This document shows, in pieces, positions 11,260 to 21,700 of a DNA stretch of 64,000 nt. The DNA is from Saccharum officinarum (Eukaryota > Streptophyta > Magnoliopsida > Poales > Poaceae). Under the pieces are notes generated by a model, which saw only the letters and a list, made by a program, of their open reading frames with translations, was not told the DNA's origin and ran no database searches. A program made the position numbers and the translations under genes. The stretch is from the NCBI GenBank assembly GCA_020631735.1, contig CM036209.1, positions 6,051,451 through 6,115,450 on the forward strand. Direction: 5' to 3'. Every line of letters starts with the position of its first letter. The stretch's first letter is position 1.

Positions 11260-12740
11260 CCTCTACAAAAAGACAATTGTGTGTTGGTTCAAATTTTTGC
11301 TTCTTATTATCCGATTACGACGTCCCTTGCGCTAATTGTTTCCCAGTTTATATCTTAACAGTTCATCAGGAAAAGAATCATACTATTTCATCAATCCTGA
11401 TTTAGCAGTTTGCTACTGAGGGCCATTTAAATCTGATGATGTTACAAGAGATCAAAGTGTCCACGACCAATTGCAGTTCCAATGGCAACACAAAGTTGAG
11501 CCTCCATCTGATTAACCAAGGCTGAGTAGCACCATCTGCTGCAGGGGTGATTTCCTTAGCCTCTATGTTCTTGGACAAAGATTGAGGTATTTTAGGTGGC
11601 AACAGCTATTTCACTAGCTTGATGTAAGGCTATCGGTGCCAGTATTGCTAACCTGTAGAGGCGCAAATCATTTCCATTACACCTTTTTTGAATTTTATGA
11701 TAGAACGTTGTAAAATTGAAAGCCAAACACAAAAGCAGTGGCAAATTGGTAATTTTTTTTCCTTGAACCTAGGTATTGCATACTAGAGATTAGATTTGTC
11801 ATTGGTTTTTAACGCAAATTACAGTCAGTACCTTGCAATTAAAGCTTTCACTATTTAGTATTTCCTCTATAATAAATATGAAACCTGTACCAGAAGCTTT
11901 CATTTTTGGTTTTGGTTTGTTGGTTTCCACTGTACAGATGGAGGGTTAGGGAGGAACTAACTTGTTTTTGTTTCCGCATTGGTACCTGGACTTGCGAATC
12001 CAGCGGAAGCAACTGGAGAGTTTGGTAAAATACTGGCAGATCGAGGCAAGTAGAAATGTCGCTATGCACCTTCCGCTTAGTTTAACAATAGCAAAATTGC
12101 TGGTAATTCTGTCTTGTCCATATTTGATGCTCATAATTACAGCTACTGATATATAATCCGTAACTGTTTAGTTTGTCTGTTCGCAAAGCATATAATAATA
12201 CTCCTGAGTATATGCTTTTTTTTTATCTTAGGTGTAACTACTGAGAAGGAGCCTCAATCATCGACTAATATAATACTCCAGAGTATATGTTTTTTGTGTG
12301 GCATCTCTTCTTAATGCTTAGTTCGAGATCACCAGAATTGTTCAAGGACCTGGTCTCCTGGATGGTTGGATCCATGGATAATTTTTTGTATTGGTCAGTT
12401 TGCTTATTTCGCCTTTCTTTTTTTTCATTATGGATTTTTGAACTATGATTCCTTTATTGCTGTGACCTGCTACTTGTATTCTCAATTGATCGCAAAACTG
12501 TTACTGCAATGCAGGCCATACTTTTGCTTCATGTGCCAGCTAAATTTAGGAGCTTCATGATTGAAGGCTCTTCTCACTTCAGTAATGCAGCATAATGCAA
12601 ATAGAAGAGAGATGCCCTGCTTAGATGCGTTCTTCTTTTATTATTACTATATTTTGTCTATCTCTAATCGTTAGCAAATATGCATATTTCCTTTGTTTTT
12701 TCCTCGATGGTAATAGTTTGCAGTCCTTCAATTTGATTAT
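11260..12740 (+). other. Helitron interior without recognisable genes
   Basis: AT-rich sequence with intron-like composition. A few short coding-like pieces (for example around 12310-12380) could be further captured exons of the Rab3GAP2 fragment or of another gene, but none can be identified. Confidence 0.4.
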
Positions 12741-12745
12741 TTCAG

Positions 12746-13106
12746 AGTAATATATATCCTGCAAAGATACTGAAACTCAACTTTGGTGAGAGTAAGGAGA
12801 ATGCTTGGGAAGATTCAGGCTCAGATGAAATTTCTGTAGTGTTTCCCGGTGTTATCGCACGTTTTGATGGCGCTGACCTCAAGTTTGTGAAACCCTCACT
12901 TCTATCTCTATATAACAAACAGAGAATTTCTTAAAAAATATACTCAAAAGTTTACTTAATTGTTACATAAACTGCAGCATCACCCCTTACTTGCTTGAAA
13001 GACTCCCAAGGGACTCGAGTGCTACGTGGCTGCTATAACTGCTGATTCGCTTGGGCAGATACTACTGCTGGACAACCATGCCCTTGTGGCTGTACGGTTA
13101 TGGAAG
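12746..13106 (+). pseudogene. Rab3GAP2-like (Rab3 GTPase-activating protein regulatory subunit) gene fragment
   Basis: Two exon pieces match the N-terminal part of the plant Rab3GAP non-catalytic subunit, a membrane-traffic regulator. Exon 12746-12882 encodes IYPAKILKLNF, AWEDSGSDE and VVFPGVIARFDGADL, with acceptor TTTCAG. Exon 12978-13106 encodes TPKGLECYVAAITADSLGQI and ALVAVRLWK, ending at donor AAG|GTAATC. The second exon has an in-frame TGA at its start, and the two exons do not join in phase. With nothing else of the gene present, this is a captured, nonfunctional fragment. It is co-oriented with the surrounding Helitron, as is common for Helitron cargo. Confidence 0.8.
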
Positions 13107-13139
13107 GTAATCTCTTGAGTTAAAACTTATTTTATTCTT

Positions 13140-13500
13140 AGTATAACTAATCTGCCTGGCCAGGGTGCCACCGCCAGCCTCTGGCCGTGCTGCGGGTGCC
13201 TGCGAGTGCGGCTCGCCACCACGAAGCCGCTCAGCCACTCCCTCAAGACTGTGCAGCCCCGGCCCACCGAATCAAGCTGTCCACCGTGTTCCTCTGTTTT
13301 CTAATTTTGGGGGATAGGATCTTATGTTTGAATAGAGGCCAGTGGGTTACTGTGCTGGAAAAATATTTTGATAGCTAGATGCCTAGAACACCAAGATATG
13401 AGACTTAATTCGGCTATAGACACCACAATTTTAATGTCATTTGAATGTGAATTTTTGTTTCTTTCATCAGTTCATTCGTTTTTTTAGTTTCATGATTTTT
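13140..13500 (+). other. Helitron 3' region
   Basis: A GC-rich patch (13160-13290, including a frame reading VRLATTKPLSHSLKT) may be another captured exon from an unidentified gene; the remainder is AT-rich. No firm assignment. Confidence 0.3.
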
Positions 13501-14233
13501 TTTCTAAAGGATACCGTGGCGTTAGCACGGGCATTATACTAGTAATAAAAGTTTCTGCATCATTCCACAACAGAAGTGAACATGGACTTGAGTAAACCAT
13601 TTTAAAACCAAAAGCCACAATTGCAGCAGAAGCAATTGCTGCTAATTCTCAACAGAGCAACAGAAGATGTACAGGTGAAACAACCAGAACAAAGTAATAT
13701 CAGGACAACAGTCTTGGGATATGCTCAAATACCAGACTGAACAGTAACTAAAAATATCTCACAAAAAGCAGCTAGAACACTTCACTGTTAGTTTTCAGAA
13801 TATTCAGATACAAAATAAAGAAAAATGATGCAGAATAACTCAGTACAAATCAATTCAAAAGCAAATGCAACATAATAAACATTAACTAAGTGATGCCTAG
13901 CCTATCCACTGCGATTTCAAAAAAACCCTTGCCACAAGCATGGGCTTGCATTTGCACAGGAACTTTTGTGCATAAGATCTAAATCATTTCACTTACCCTC
14001 CACCCATATCCCTCTTCAATAAATCATCTTCATCGTCACTTCCTGCAATCTCATTATTATACTCCTGGTAACCAGGATAACACTCTGAGTAACCATCTGA
14101 AATAAAATTTGGATCTCTCTCCCGTGCATCTTTTTCCCTCAGCTGATTAAGTCTTTGATCGTCACGTTTGAAAAAAGAACCTAAACCCCGATCCTTGTCT
14201 GCTTGAGTCATGAACCTTGGATCCTGGTACATA

Positions 14234-14262
14234 CTAGGTCAGGAGGCGCGCTTCGCCGCGCC
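14234..14262 (-). mobile_element. 3' terminus of a second Helitron (body extends to higher coordinates)
   Basis: On the minus strand a perfect 6-bp hairpin, GGCGCG/CGCGCC (14257-14262 with 14245-14250), is followed 7 bases later by CTAG (14237-14234) and then T. This is the structure of a Helitron 3' end. The 5' TC end on the right could not be found, so the element's length is unknown. The copia and F-box relics up to 16.7 kb may be inside it. Confidence 0.6.
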
Positions 14263-14639
14263 CGTAGGACAGGGCCCATACTCGCGTTTGGCGTCTGGGA
14301 ACATGACAGGAGCATAGATCATGCACCTGTGGTGTATAAAAAAGTTACCATTTGTAGGCCATAAAGCACATCATGTTAACAGACTTTTAGGATGCGAAGT
14401 AAATTTGGAGATAAGAGGAAGTACATACATTTTATCGCTCAAAAACCCGATCATGTTAGCAGACTCGTAGAATACAAAATAAATTTGGAGATAACGACGA
14501 CTACATAGGCTAAGCCATAGAAGGCAACATTATACAACAGACTTGTTTCATCTTCTCTCGTTGAAAATAACAGTTTGCATGCATACTCTTGCACAGGTAC
14601 AACTGGAGGGAAGTTCAAACCACCAGGCTGAACAGATCC

Positions 14640-15730
14640 TTGCATTCTTTAGTTGTGATAACGGAAGCCTGTACGCCGAGTCATCCGGAACCAACGGACG
14701 GCCACGAGCAGCATGCGCGCCGGGACGTAGTCGCCGCTGCATGCGCGCAGAGCGCGCCCACGATGTGCATGCGCACGTTGGCGCGGCAGAGCCGGCCTGG
14801 TCCTCCTTGTATTTAGGATCAGGGAGACCACGAGCTGAGCAACGAACTGAGCTACGCCAATTGTATATATATTCATACCAGTGAATCAATGAAAGCGTGG
14901 CTTGAGTCTATTCTTCTTTATGGTATCTATTAGCTCGGTTTGATCCCCTGTCAACCAGCGCTCATCTTCTTCCTCCTCTGCTTGCCATGGACGACAATCC
15001 TCTGTTCGCGTTTGAGCAATCCGTCCATGGCTCTCCCACCTCCTCCTCGTCTGCCTCCTACACCGCAGCGCCTCCCCCACCACCACGCCATCAACCTCCA
15101 TTGGCTGCCGCCCTCATGGTGGTAAACATCAAGTCCCATGTGTCGGTGGTCCTTGACATCGTCACCCCGAACTACCAGGAGTGGCGCTGCTTCCTCGACT
15201 CCGTCATCGGCAAATTCGGTCTTCTTTCCCATATTCAAGCCACCCCAACTGCTACTCAACTTGCCGATCCGGAGTGGATGATGAAGGACCAGTGTCTTGT
15301 GAACTGGCTTTTCAACACCATGTCACACGATGTCATGCGCATCGTCCGCGTTCCCGGCGCGTCTGCCTTCACGATCTGGAGCGCCGTCGTCGACCAATTC
15401 CGTGACTCCACCGCGCCGTGTACCTGGAGGCCGAATACCGGAGTTTGTTCCAAGGCGACTTCAGCATCACCGACTACACCGCCAAGCTGAAGGAGCTCGC
15501 CGACGCTCTCGGCGACCTCGGCCAGCCGGTCTCCGACTGGTCCAGGTCCTCAACATGCTGCGCGGCCTCAACGACAAATATCACCACTGCATCGCCACCA
15601 TCACCTCCAAGCAGCCTCCTCACGACTTCCTCTCCGCTCGTTCCTTCCTCCTGCTGGAGGAGCTCTATGCCACACAGCATGGCAAGATGGCGGCGCAGCA
15701 GGCTATGGTCGCCCAAGCCAGCCATATTTT
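14640..15730 (+). mobile_element. Truncated Ty1/copia element: LTR end, primer site and gag relic
   Basis: A weak primer-binding motif TGGTATC (14921-14927) follows LTR-like sequence with a TATATATATTCA tract. A gag-like protein starts at 14987 (MDDNPLFAFEQ; retrotransposon gag/UBN2 type: NYQEWRCFLDS, DYTAKLKELADAL, LNMLRGLNDKY). Frame changes occur near 15410 and 15540, and no zinc knuckle, protease or pol follows. At about 15727 the gag sequence passes into F-box-like sequence. A dead fragment. Confidence 0.75.
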
Positions 15731-16718
15731 TACTGAAGTTCCAAAGGGATTTCCTCGTATTGATACTCTACATGTTGAAATGACAGTGAACACTCAGGTG
15801 TCATTATTCGATGCGCTTCATGATCTCTAGTCAAGTGATATTTTTTATGTTCCACATTTTTTCCTTTACTTACCTTGTCATCTTTTCAGATACATGGATT
15901 TACGAAGGCTCCTCTCAGATTTATGCATTTAAGGAATTTGATCATGAACAAAACCTTTGGAAATGCTAAATGATTGGGTAAAAATGCAGTCCTTCAATTA
16001 GCTTATCTTTTGGAAGCGGCTCCCTTTTGGTGAACCTTCATGTGGATGTAAGATTTTATTCCACCTGCGTTTTTTCCTGTTTTTTAGTTGTAAATCCTCT
16101 TTGATCTCTTTCAGTCACTAGTATACCGTTCTGCCTAATGTTCCCTACCTAGACTTACTATACATGATGTTTACTGGCTTATAACGTGCAATTATTGTCT
16201 TAGCCAAAGTTGTGGAAGATGACAAACCATAAACCACCCTACTAGTTCAATTTCTGAGAGTATTGTCCAGGCCAGTTTAAGTGTGTAATGCTGCAGCCTA
16301 GGGAGTACTGGCATGTCAAAATTGATCATTGATTGTATATTTGCCACTAATGGTTTCTTATTTTGCACATGATTTTCATGCATGCTATTAGTTTCTTTTC
16401 ACTGACAATATCACGGTGCCAAAATCTGTGTAGATGTGCTGCGGATTTGAGTGTGGGTACCGCCCTAAAAAAGGCGTTATTGCGGATCACCCTCACCATA
16501 ACCTGAAGGATGCCTGCATAACCGGTTTTAATGGCAATGGAGGCCAAGTTGCGCTGGTAAAATATATCATTCGCAATGCAGTACAACTGAAGCGTATGGC
16601 TGTAGATCCGAGAAGAAAAATACTGGGGCAACTGGTAGAAGAGTTTGAAGGCCGGATTGTAGCCGAGTCAGAACTGGTGCCACATGACAGGAACGGCGTG
16701 CTGACAATTTTGGGGTGA
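15731..16718 (+). pseudogene. F-box/FBD-LRR protein gene, 3' part, degenerate
   Basis: Three exon-like pieces. The stretch 15731-15797 encodes FPRIDTLHVEM and ends at CAG|GTGTCA. The stretch 15990-16047 encodes LQLAYLLEAAP, then a one-base loss, then VNLHVD, ending at a GTAAGA donor. The last, 16434-16718, is an FBD-type terminal exon (HHNLKDACITGFNGNGGQV, KYIIRNAVQLKRMAVDPR) after a TGTGTAG acceptor, ending with TGA. This is the C-terminus of the large grass F-box/FBD family, substrate adaptors of SCF ubiquitin ligases. No F-box exon is present and the LRR part is broken, so the locus is a pseudogene. The terminal exon alone is intact. Confidence 0.65.
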
Positions 16719-16788
16719 TACCTTCCTATAGTTTATGGCCATTCGACAAGCCTTTGATTTGTATATATAATAAGAAGTCTACTAGCAT

Positions 16789-16979
16789 GTATGAGTAAGG
16801 ACAAGATAATTCTGAGTTACTGCTGGCTGTTATGTAGACATAGATAATTTAGCATATCAGATCAGTAGCCTGTATGGACAAGGACAAGATAATTCTGAGT
16901 TACTGCTGCTGTTATGTAGACATAGATAATTTAGCATCTCAGGTAAGTATGTATGAACAAGGACAAGATAATTTGCATC
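16789..16979. repeat. Tandem repeat, about 80-bp unit, 2.4 copies
   Basis: Units begin GTATGAGTAAGGACAAGATA (16789), GTATGGACAAGGACAAGATA (16872) and GTATGAACAAGGACAAGATA (16951). The first two continue with AATTCTGAGTTACTGCTG and TTATGTAGACATAGATAATT. The units differ by a few bases and a 4-bp length change. Confidence 0.9.
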
Positions 16980-16999
16980 AACAATTCGACGTCATGATC

Positions 17000-17640
17000 C
17001 CGGCACCCATGGCCCGCCCACTGGCCCATGCTTCACACAGATTATTCACACGTTGCCTGTCACCTTGCAAATTGCTCCAATTTTGACATATATGGATATA
17101 TTTTACATCTGTCTATATCCTAAACGGCAATCTATAGCCACGTTAAGATGGCTGATTCAGTACACATAGAGAGGATGGGATGGATTGATAATGATAAGCT
17201 ACGGTCGTCCGTCCGTGACTCCTGTCCGCATGTGGCTCCGCAGGAGCAGGCCCCATCTCTCCATCTCTCTCACAAACAAAAAACGAATCCCCACTTGCTC
17301 ATCCTTATCCGCCCGGCATCTGACGCAGCAGCGTGGCCGCTTATTCATCTATGCCCCTTCCCCCACCGCACATTCATCGGCTGCCGCGCCATGCCCCATC
17401 GCCGGCCGCGCCGCGCGCCCGTCCCAGACACTTGTGCCGCCGCTCGCTCCCTCGCCATCCCTCTGTCCATCTCCCATTGGCGTCGCGCACGCCGCTGACC
17501 CCGCCATGGCCGCTGGGGCGCATGTGCAGTGACGCCTCAAGTCTTTCCCAGTCGAGCTAAGGGCATCCACGAGTGCGGGCGGTGTTGGTGGTGCTCGCGC
17601 ACCGCGGCTCGCCGCTAGCTCCGACCCCGATGGCCAGAAT
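17000..17640. other. No supported gene
   Basis: Mixed sequence ending in C-rich, leader-like DNA (17300-17530). Open frames are present in several phases but have low complexity (Pro/Arg-rich) and no domain. Confidence 0.4.
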
Positions 17641-17649
17641 CGACCAGTT

Positions 17650-18060
17650 CGGCCTTCCCCTCCCTTATGTTGTATGTTTCAAGTGTTTCAAGCGTTTCAG
17701 ATGTATGTTGCAATTGTTTTATCTTGATATTGCAAAAGTAGATCGAGGGATATTGCCTACGTTGCATATGTTGCAAGTGTTTCAGAGGCATGTTGCAAGC
17801 GTTTGTTCAAAATGTATCATCTGTTTCCAGACGTATGTTGCAATCGTTTTTTATCTCGATGTTGCATCTGTTGGAACAACATGTTCCAAATGTTTCAGTT
17901 GTTTTAGTCTTACGTTGCAATAAGTGGTTTTATGTTACAAGTTGCAAGTGTTTTTATTTTGGATGTTTCATGTGCTTCACACAGATGTTGCAAGAGCATG
18001 TTCCAAATATTTCATCTGTTTTTAGTCTTATGTTGCATTCATATTGCAAGTGTTTTATAT
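17650..18060. repeat. Degenerate TGTTGCAAGTGTTT repeat field
   Basis: Variants of TGTTGCAA followed by GTGTTTCA or GTTTTATCT recur about every 25-60 bp. The pattern is a known kind of grass repeat, but I cannot name the transposon. A field of the complementary word (GCAACA) lies at 18990-19375, and GC-rich DNA lies between. Confidence 0.6.
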
Positions 18061-18760
18061 TGTTCGGCGGGGCGAGTCGGGGGCCGGTGGACGGGCATGA
18101 GGCGTGCCGAGGGGCTGACAGACAGGGGGCACTGGGGGCCGGCGGACGGAGGTGCTACGGGCTGGTGGACAGGGTGCTGCATGTTGGGGTGCGCTGGGTG
18201 TGTGCTTGTCCTCAGCCTCGTCCCGGCTATCGTGTGTCATCCGCGCGGAGAGTCGGAGAGAGAGGAGCGGGTCAGGGGGACCGGCGGGCGCGGAGACCGA
18301 GGTAGAGTGCACTCGTGGGCGGGGCGAAGGTGGACGGCGCGGGGAAGAGGGTAAGACATTTTGGCTTTTCTATGCATAACTTTTATTATCCACGTTGTCG
18401 TGCCACTGGCCGTGCCCTTTCTGTCAGGGAGCTCCGACGTGCTGCTCTACAGTGCCAGCACTGCAGTAGAAGCCATTCCTAGTGCAAGGTCCATCATGAA
18501 CACCATAGCAGGGAGCGCGAGGAGTGAAGCCTATGCCAAGCAGGTACTGGAATCAACGAAACACAACATTCATTCTTGCAGAGCACATTCATTGATACTT
18601 GAGATTTATTTGTTTCGTCGATAGGTAACCTCAAATTGCTGCAATGCTTTTCTTTTGTTTCAGAAACTGCTGTTGTGAACCAATCGATTTGACTGGTGTG
18701 GAGACCCATCCTACTCGGAATTGGATTTGACTGACTGATTCCTCCCTCTATATATTGCTA
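18060..18760. other. GC-rich spacer between two repeat fields
   Basis: GC-rich and G-rich sequence (GGGGCCGGTGGACGGGC-type) up to about 18350, then ordinary sequence. No recognisable coding exon. Confidence 0.3.
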
Positions 18761-18926
18761 GCGCCCGGACGCCCGGCTCCAGGGCCGCGTCCGGACGCTG
18801 CAAAAACCAAGCGAGCGCCCCGCCCGTCCCTCCCCGAAAAGGAAAAGGCGACCCCCGCCCCGCTCCCGCACCCGTGAATCCCCGGCCTCCCCCGCACGGA
18901 GGCCCCGCCGCTAGCTTACACACCAG

Positions 18927-18943
18927 CCCCCCCCCCCCCCCCC
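18927..18943. repeat. Poly(C) tract, 17 bases
   Basis: An uninterrupted run of C within a C-rich region (18820-18960). Homopolymers of this kind are prone to length error. Confidence 0.95.
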
Positions 18944-18989
18944 GCACGAATCTATCTCGCCCCAACCTCGCGGACACAACAAGGAGAAA

Positions 18990-19375
18990 GAAGAAAGCTA
19001 ATGCAACAAAAGAAAGAAGCTACTGCAACAAGGAGAAAGAAGCTGCTGCAACAAGAAAAAAAGCTAATAACAACAACAAGAGATAAAGCTACTGCAACAT
19101 CAGAGAAACGTGCTTCACATCATCTGTTGCCATGTAGCTTAGATCTAACTCGCGAAAAGGAGAAGAAGCTACTGCAACAAGGGGAAAAAGCTACTGCAAC
19201 AACGAGAGAGAAGTTGCTGCAACAAAGGAGAAGAAGCTACTACAACATCAGAGAAATGAATTGCTTTACATCATCTGTTGAATATAGCTTGCATCTGACT
19301 CGCCACAAAACCGAGAAGAAGCTACTGCAACATCACAGAATCGTGCTTTCACATCATCTATTGCATGTAGCTTAG
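18990..19375. repeat. Degenerate GCTACTGCAACA repeat field
   Basis: AAGCTACTGCAACA, AAGCTGCTGCAACA and similar words recur about every 25 bp in a purine-rich strand. A longer unit (GTGCTTCACATCATCTGTTG followed by TAGCTTAGATCTA) appears three times (about 19110, 19255, 19340). The GCAACA word is complementary to that of 17650-18060. Confidence 0.6.
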
Positions 19376-19379
19376 ATCT

Positions 19380-20200
19380 ACCTTGCCATAAAAATCATAG
19401 CCGCCATCAAAACCATAGATCTAGAGGGGGCGAGGAGGAGGAGGAGGAGGGAAGGGAGGAAGTGGAGGGGTGCCTCAGGTCCAGAGGAAGGAGCGCGTGG
19501 GGGTCCTTCCCACCTACCTCGTCGAAGCTCATGAATCCACCACGGGGAGCCCCGATGCTCCATGGATCCGCCATGGTGAGAGGCCCCATGCTGCCGTCGA
19601 GGTGGAGGAGGACGCTCCAGGGTGGAGGATACCACCACCACGCACTGGATTTGCGTCTCCTCCCATGGATCCACCATGGGAGGGCGGAGCTCCCATGGAT
19701 CCACCACGTGCCACCCTCTCTCGATCACATGGAGGACGCGGAAGCAAAGGAGGAAGGAAAGGGGGGAGGGAGTGGAGGGAGGAGGGAGCAGGCACGGCTT
19801 GCCGGCAAGTGCTCCTCCCTGCCGGCGTCGCGGCCCACTCTGGTGCCATGGAGCCGAGCAGAAAGAGCAGGCGCGCGACTGTGAGTGGCGGCGGAGTGAA
19901 CGAGGAGAAGGATGGGGAGGCCAGGCGAGTGGATAAGGATGGGGAGGGAGCGGGCTTGGTCAGGTGGAGTCGGTCGCGTGCGTCGAGTCCGTCCGTCCCG
20001 TCCGGACGTATGCACTGTATCATTACCGTATATATATCTCACCTTTTTTTTGAAAGGGTTATATATCTCACAATTAAAGGAAAGAGAACGGAAGCTGCCT
20101 TCCGATTGCAAAATTCAGTCGTCCGACCCCATCCAGTTTGCTCTATATCTCCTCCATGATTCGTTTAAGAAAAATATAAGGTGTCACTCTCCTCGACCAC
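19380..20200. other. G-rich low-complexity stretch
   Basis: Contains (GGA)n-like tracts and repeated NCATGGATCC(A/G)CCA(C/T) palindromes around 19560-19700. Long open frames exist in three phases, but all are low-complexity and domain-free, so none is called as a gene. Confidence 0.4.
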
Positions 20201-20368
20201 ATTATTGCATTGTATTGTAGATGTACTTATGTGCCATTTTCGTGCCTGCCAGACGCAAGCACGATCCAAAATGTAGGTTGGGCCATGCAACCCATAGTGC
20301 TAGGATTCTAATCATGGCATGGCTCTCGTGTGTTACCGTGCCACTACGGTCTGAAACATTTTATGTTA

Positions 20369-20468
20369 NNNNNNNNNNNNNNNNNNNNNNNNNNNNNNNN
20401 NNNNNNNNNNNNNNNNNNNNNNNNNNNNNNNNNNNNNNNNNNNNNNNNNNNNNNNNNNNNNNNNNNNN
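20369..20468. other. Assembly gap (100 N)
   Basis: Exactly 100 N, the usual placeholder for a gap of unknown size. Any reading frame crossing it is artificial. Confidence 0.99.
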
Positions 20469-20570
20469 ACAGACCTCCGCCACCAGCACAAACATTTTCA
20501 GAACTCGACGTGCAAGCCATCCGCTGAATGATGTTTCATGAAATGAAATGTATCCTAAAATTACCCTCAA

Positions 20571-21504
20571 GGCCTGGCTTAGATGGCTATTTTTTAATCT
20601 GGGGCTACTGTAGCATTTTCGTTTGTATTTGGTAATTAGTGTCCAATTATGGACTAATTAGGCTCAAAAGATTCGTCTCGCAAATTATAGACAAACTATA
20701 TAATTAGTTATTTTTTTACCTACATTTAGTGCTCCATGCATACGTCTAAGGCCCCGTATGGCAAGGCTCTACTTCATTGGTGGAGCCGTTTTTTTTTTGC
20801 TTCAGCTCCACGAGTTGCTCTTTCGATGGAGCTGGAGCCGTTTTAACAATCCGTTTGGCAAAACAGCTCCTCATAATACGTCAAAAGCACAAAATGACTA
20901 TAACACCCTTGCTTTTCTATTTTTGGTGTTCTCCCATTTTTCTCCTGAACTTCGACGAGTTATGTTGTTTCACGTGAACGTTTGTGCATTCTTTTTATTC
21001 CAACGAGAAAAAATTCAATTTATAATTTTTAATTCAAAAGTTAATAAATTATAAATAAAATAGAAAATAAAAATAAAAATAACACAATAAAGTAGCCAGC
21101 AATAGTACAGGGAAACGATACTCTCAAAACTCGCTCTCGTGCTCGATCGTCGGCGGGTCACGTCGTTAGGAAGAGGTCACGAATAATAGGAAGGGGTACG
21201 GCGGCTTTCCCAGGTGGCAAACAAGGTAATTTCGTGAAGAACTAAGGGCAGGGGCGCATGGAGCTGCAGAAGGAGCCGGAAGAAGCCACTATTTTTAGCT
21301 CCTTCCCACCCTAAAGATATGTGAGAGCATGATTTTAGGGGCTCTAGAAGTGGAGCCGTTTTATTTTATCCTGTTTGGCAGAAAACGGCTCCAAACGACT
21401 CCTGAAGCCGTTGGAGATGCTCTGCCAAACGGGGCCTAAAGATTCGATGTGATGGAGAGAGATAGCGAAAAAATTTCAACTTTAGCCTTGATCTAAACAA
21501 GGCC
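20571..21504. mobile_element. MITE with GGCCTNGNTTAG termini, split by a second MITE
   Basis: The left end GGCCTGGCTTAGAT and right end complementary to GGCCTTGTTTAGAT are flanked by CAA on both sides (20568-20570, 21505-21507). The inner block (TACTGTAGCA, GGACTAATTAGGCTCAAAAG, ATTCGTCTCGC) recurs in several other copies in this window. A 687-bp element is inserted at 20750-21436. Confidence 0.85.
20750..21436. mobile_element. Tourist-like (PIF/Harbinger-type) element nested in another MITE
   Basis: Terminal repeats are GGCCCCGTATGGCA and, at the other end, GGCCCCGTTTGGCA. The target duplication is TAA (20747-20749 and 21437-21439). Removing the element plus one TAA restores the host MITE sequence CGTCTAAAGATTCG. 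No transposase is encoded. Confidence 0.9.
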
Positions 21505-21531
21505 CAAGTCTTTGTATTATCTAACGCGATC

Positions 21532-21700
21532 TAGCCATCTACTCTCTCTGTCAAAAAAAGTCATTCTTGTTTCCCAAAAAGTTAACAACTTTTAACTTTG
21601 ACCAAATATATTTAATAAAATATTAATATTTATAGTACGTAATTAGTATTATTAGGTAGATCGTTGAATATACTTTCGTAATAAACTTATTCATAGATAT
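21532..21700. repeat. Degenerate Stowaway-like fragment
   Basis: Starts near TACTCTCTCTGTC and contains AACTTTGACCAAATATA-type blocks seen in grass Stowaway MITEs. The right terminus is not recognisable. Confidence 0.4.

Larger units (their letters stand above)
9964..13542 (+). mobile_element. Non-autonomous Helitron carrying a captured gene fragment
   Basis: The 5' end is TCTCTACTATAATTG at 9964, preceded by A. The 3' end is CTAG at 13539-13542, followed by T, so insertion is between A and T. Eight bases before CTAG is a hairpin, CCGTG (13514-13518) and CACGG (13526-13530), the Helitron 3' hallmark. There is no Rep/helicase gene, so it is non-autonomous. Cargo includes a Rab3GAP2 fragment in the same orientation (12746-13106) and a CACTA remnant (to 11198). 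The 3' end is well supported; the 5' end is the best candidate by motif and A|T context. Confidence 0.65.
9499..14223 (-). pseudogene. SMU2: SMU2/RED (IK-type) splicing factor gene, 3' part, broken by Helitrons
   Basis: Two exons of the RED/SMU2 family, a spliceosome-associated nuclear protein. The 5' exon (about 14223-13997) encodes DPRFMTQADKDRGLGSFFKR and SECYPGYQEY, ending in the acidic DDEDD tract and a GTAAGT donor. The 3' exon (about 9778-9499) encodes GRLHRWDFETEEEW, MPKAAF and GVKMQDG. A reading-frame change follows GVKMQDG, after which the family C-terminus (KINKILARKK, ending KKQRG and stop at 9499) continues in another frame. The splice join is also out of frame by one base. The intron contains a MITE and a 3.6-kb Helitron, and a second Helitron end lies at 14234, just upstream of the 5' exon. 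All N-terminal exons are missing. Therefore a pseudogene or displaced fragment; family assignment is firm. Confidence 0.85.

Noticed and set aside
13187..13378. Short plus-strand frame as a gene
   Set aside because: Too short and compositionally mixed; at most a captured exon piece inside the Helitron.
19470..20159. 229-codon open frame in G-rich DNA
   Set aside because: Low complexity, overlapped by long frames in the other phases and strand, no domain and no splice context.
20221..20570. Open frames crossing the first N gap (and likewise at 56186-56478)
   Set aside because: They exist only because N codons are read through; the real sequence is unknown.
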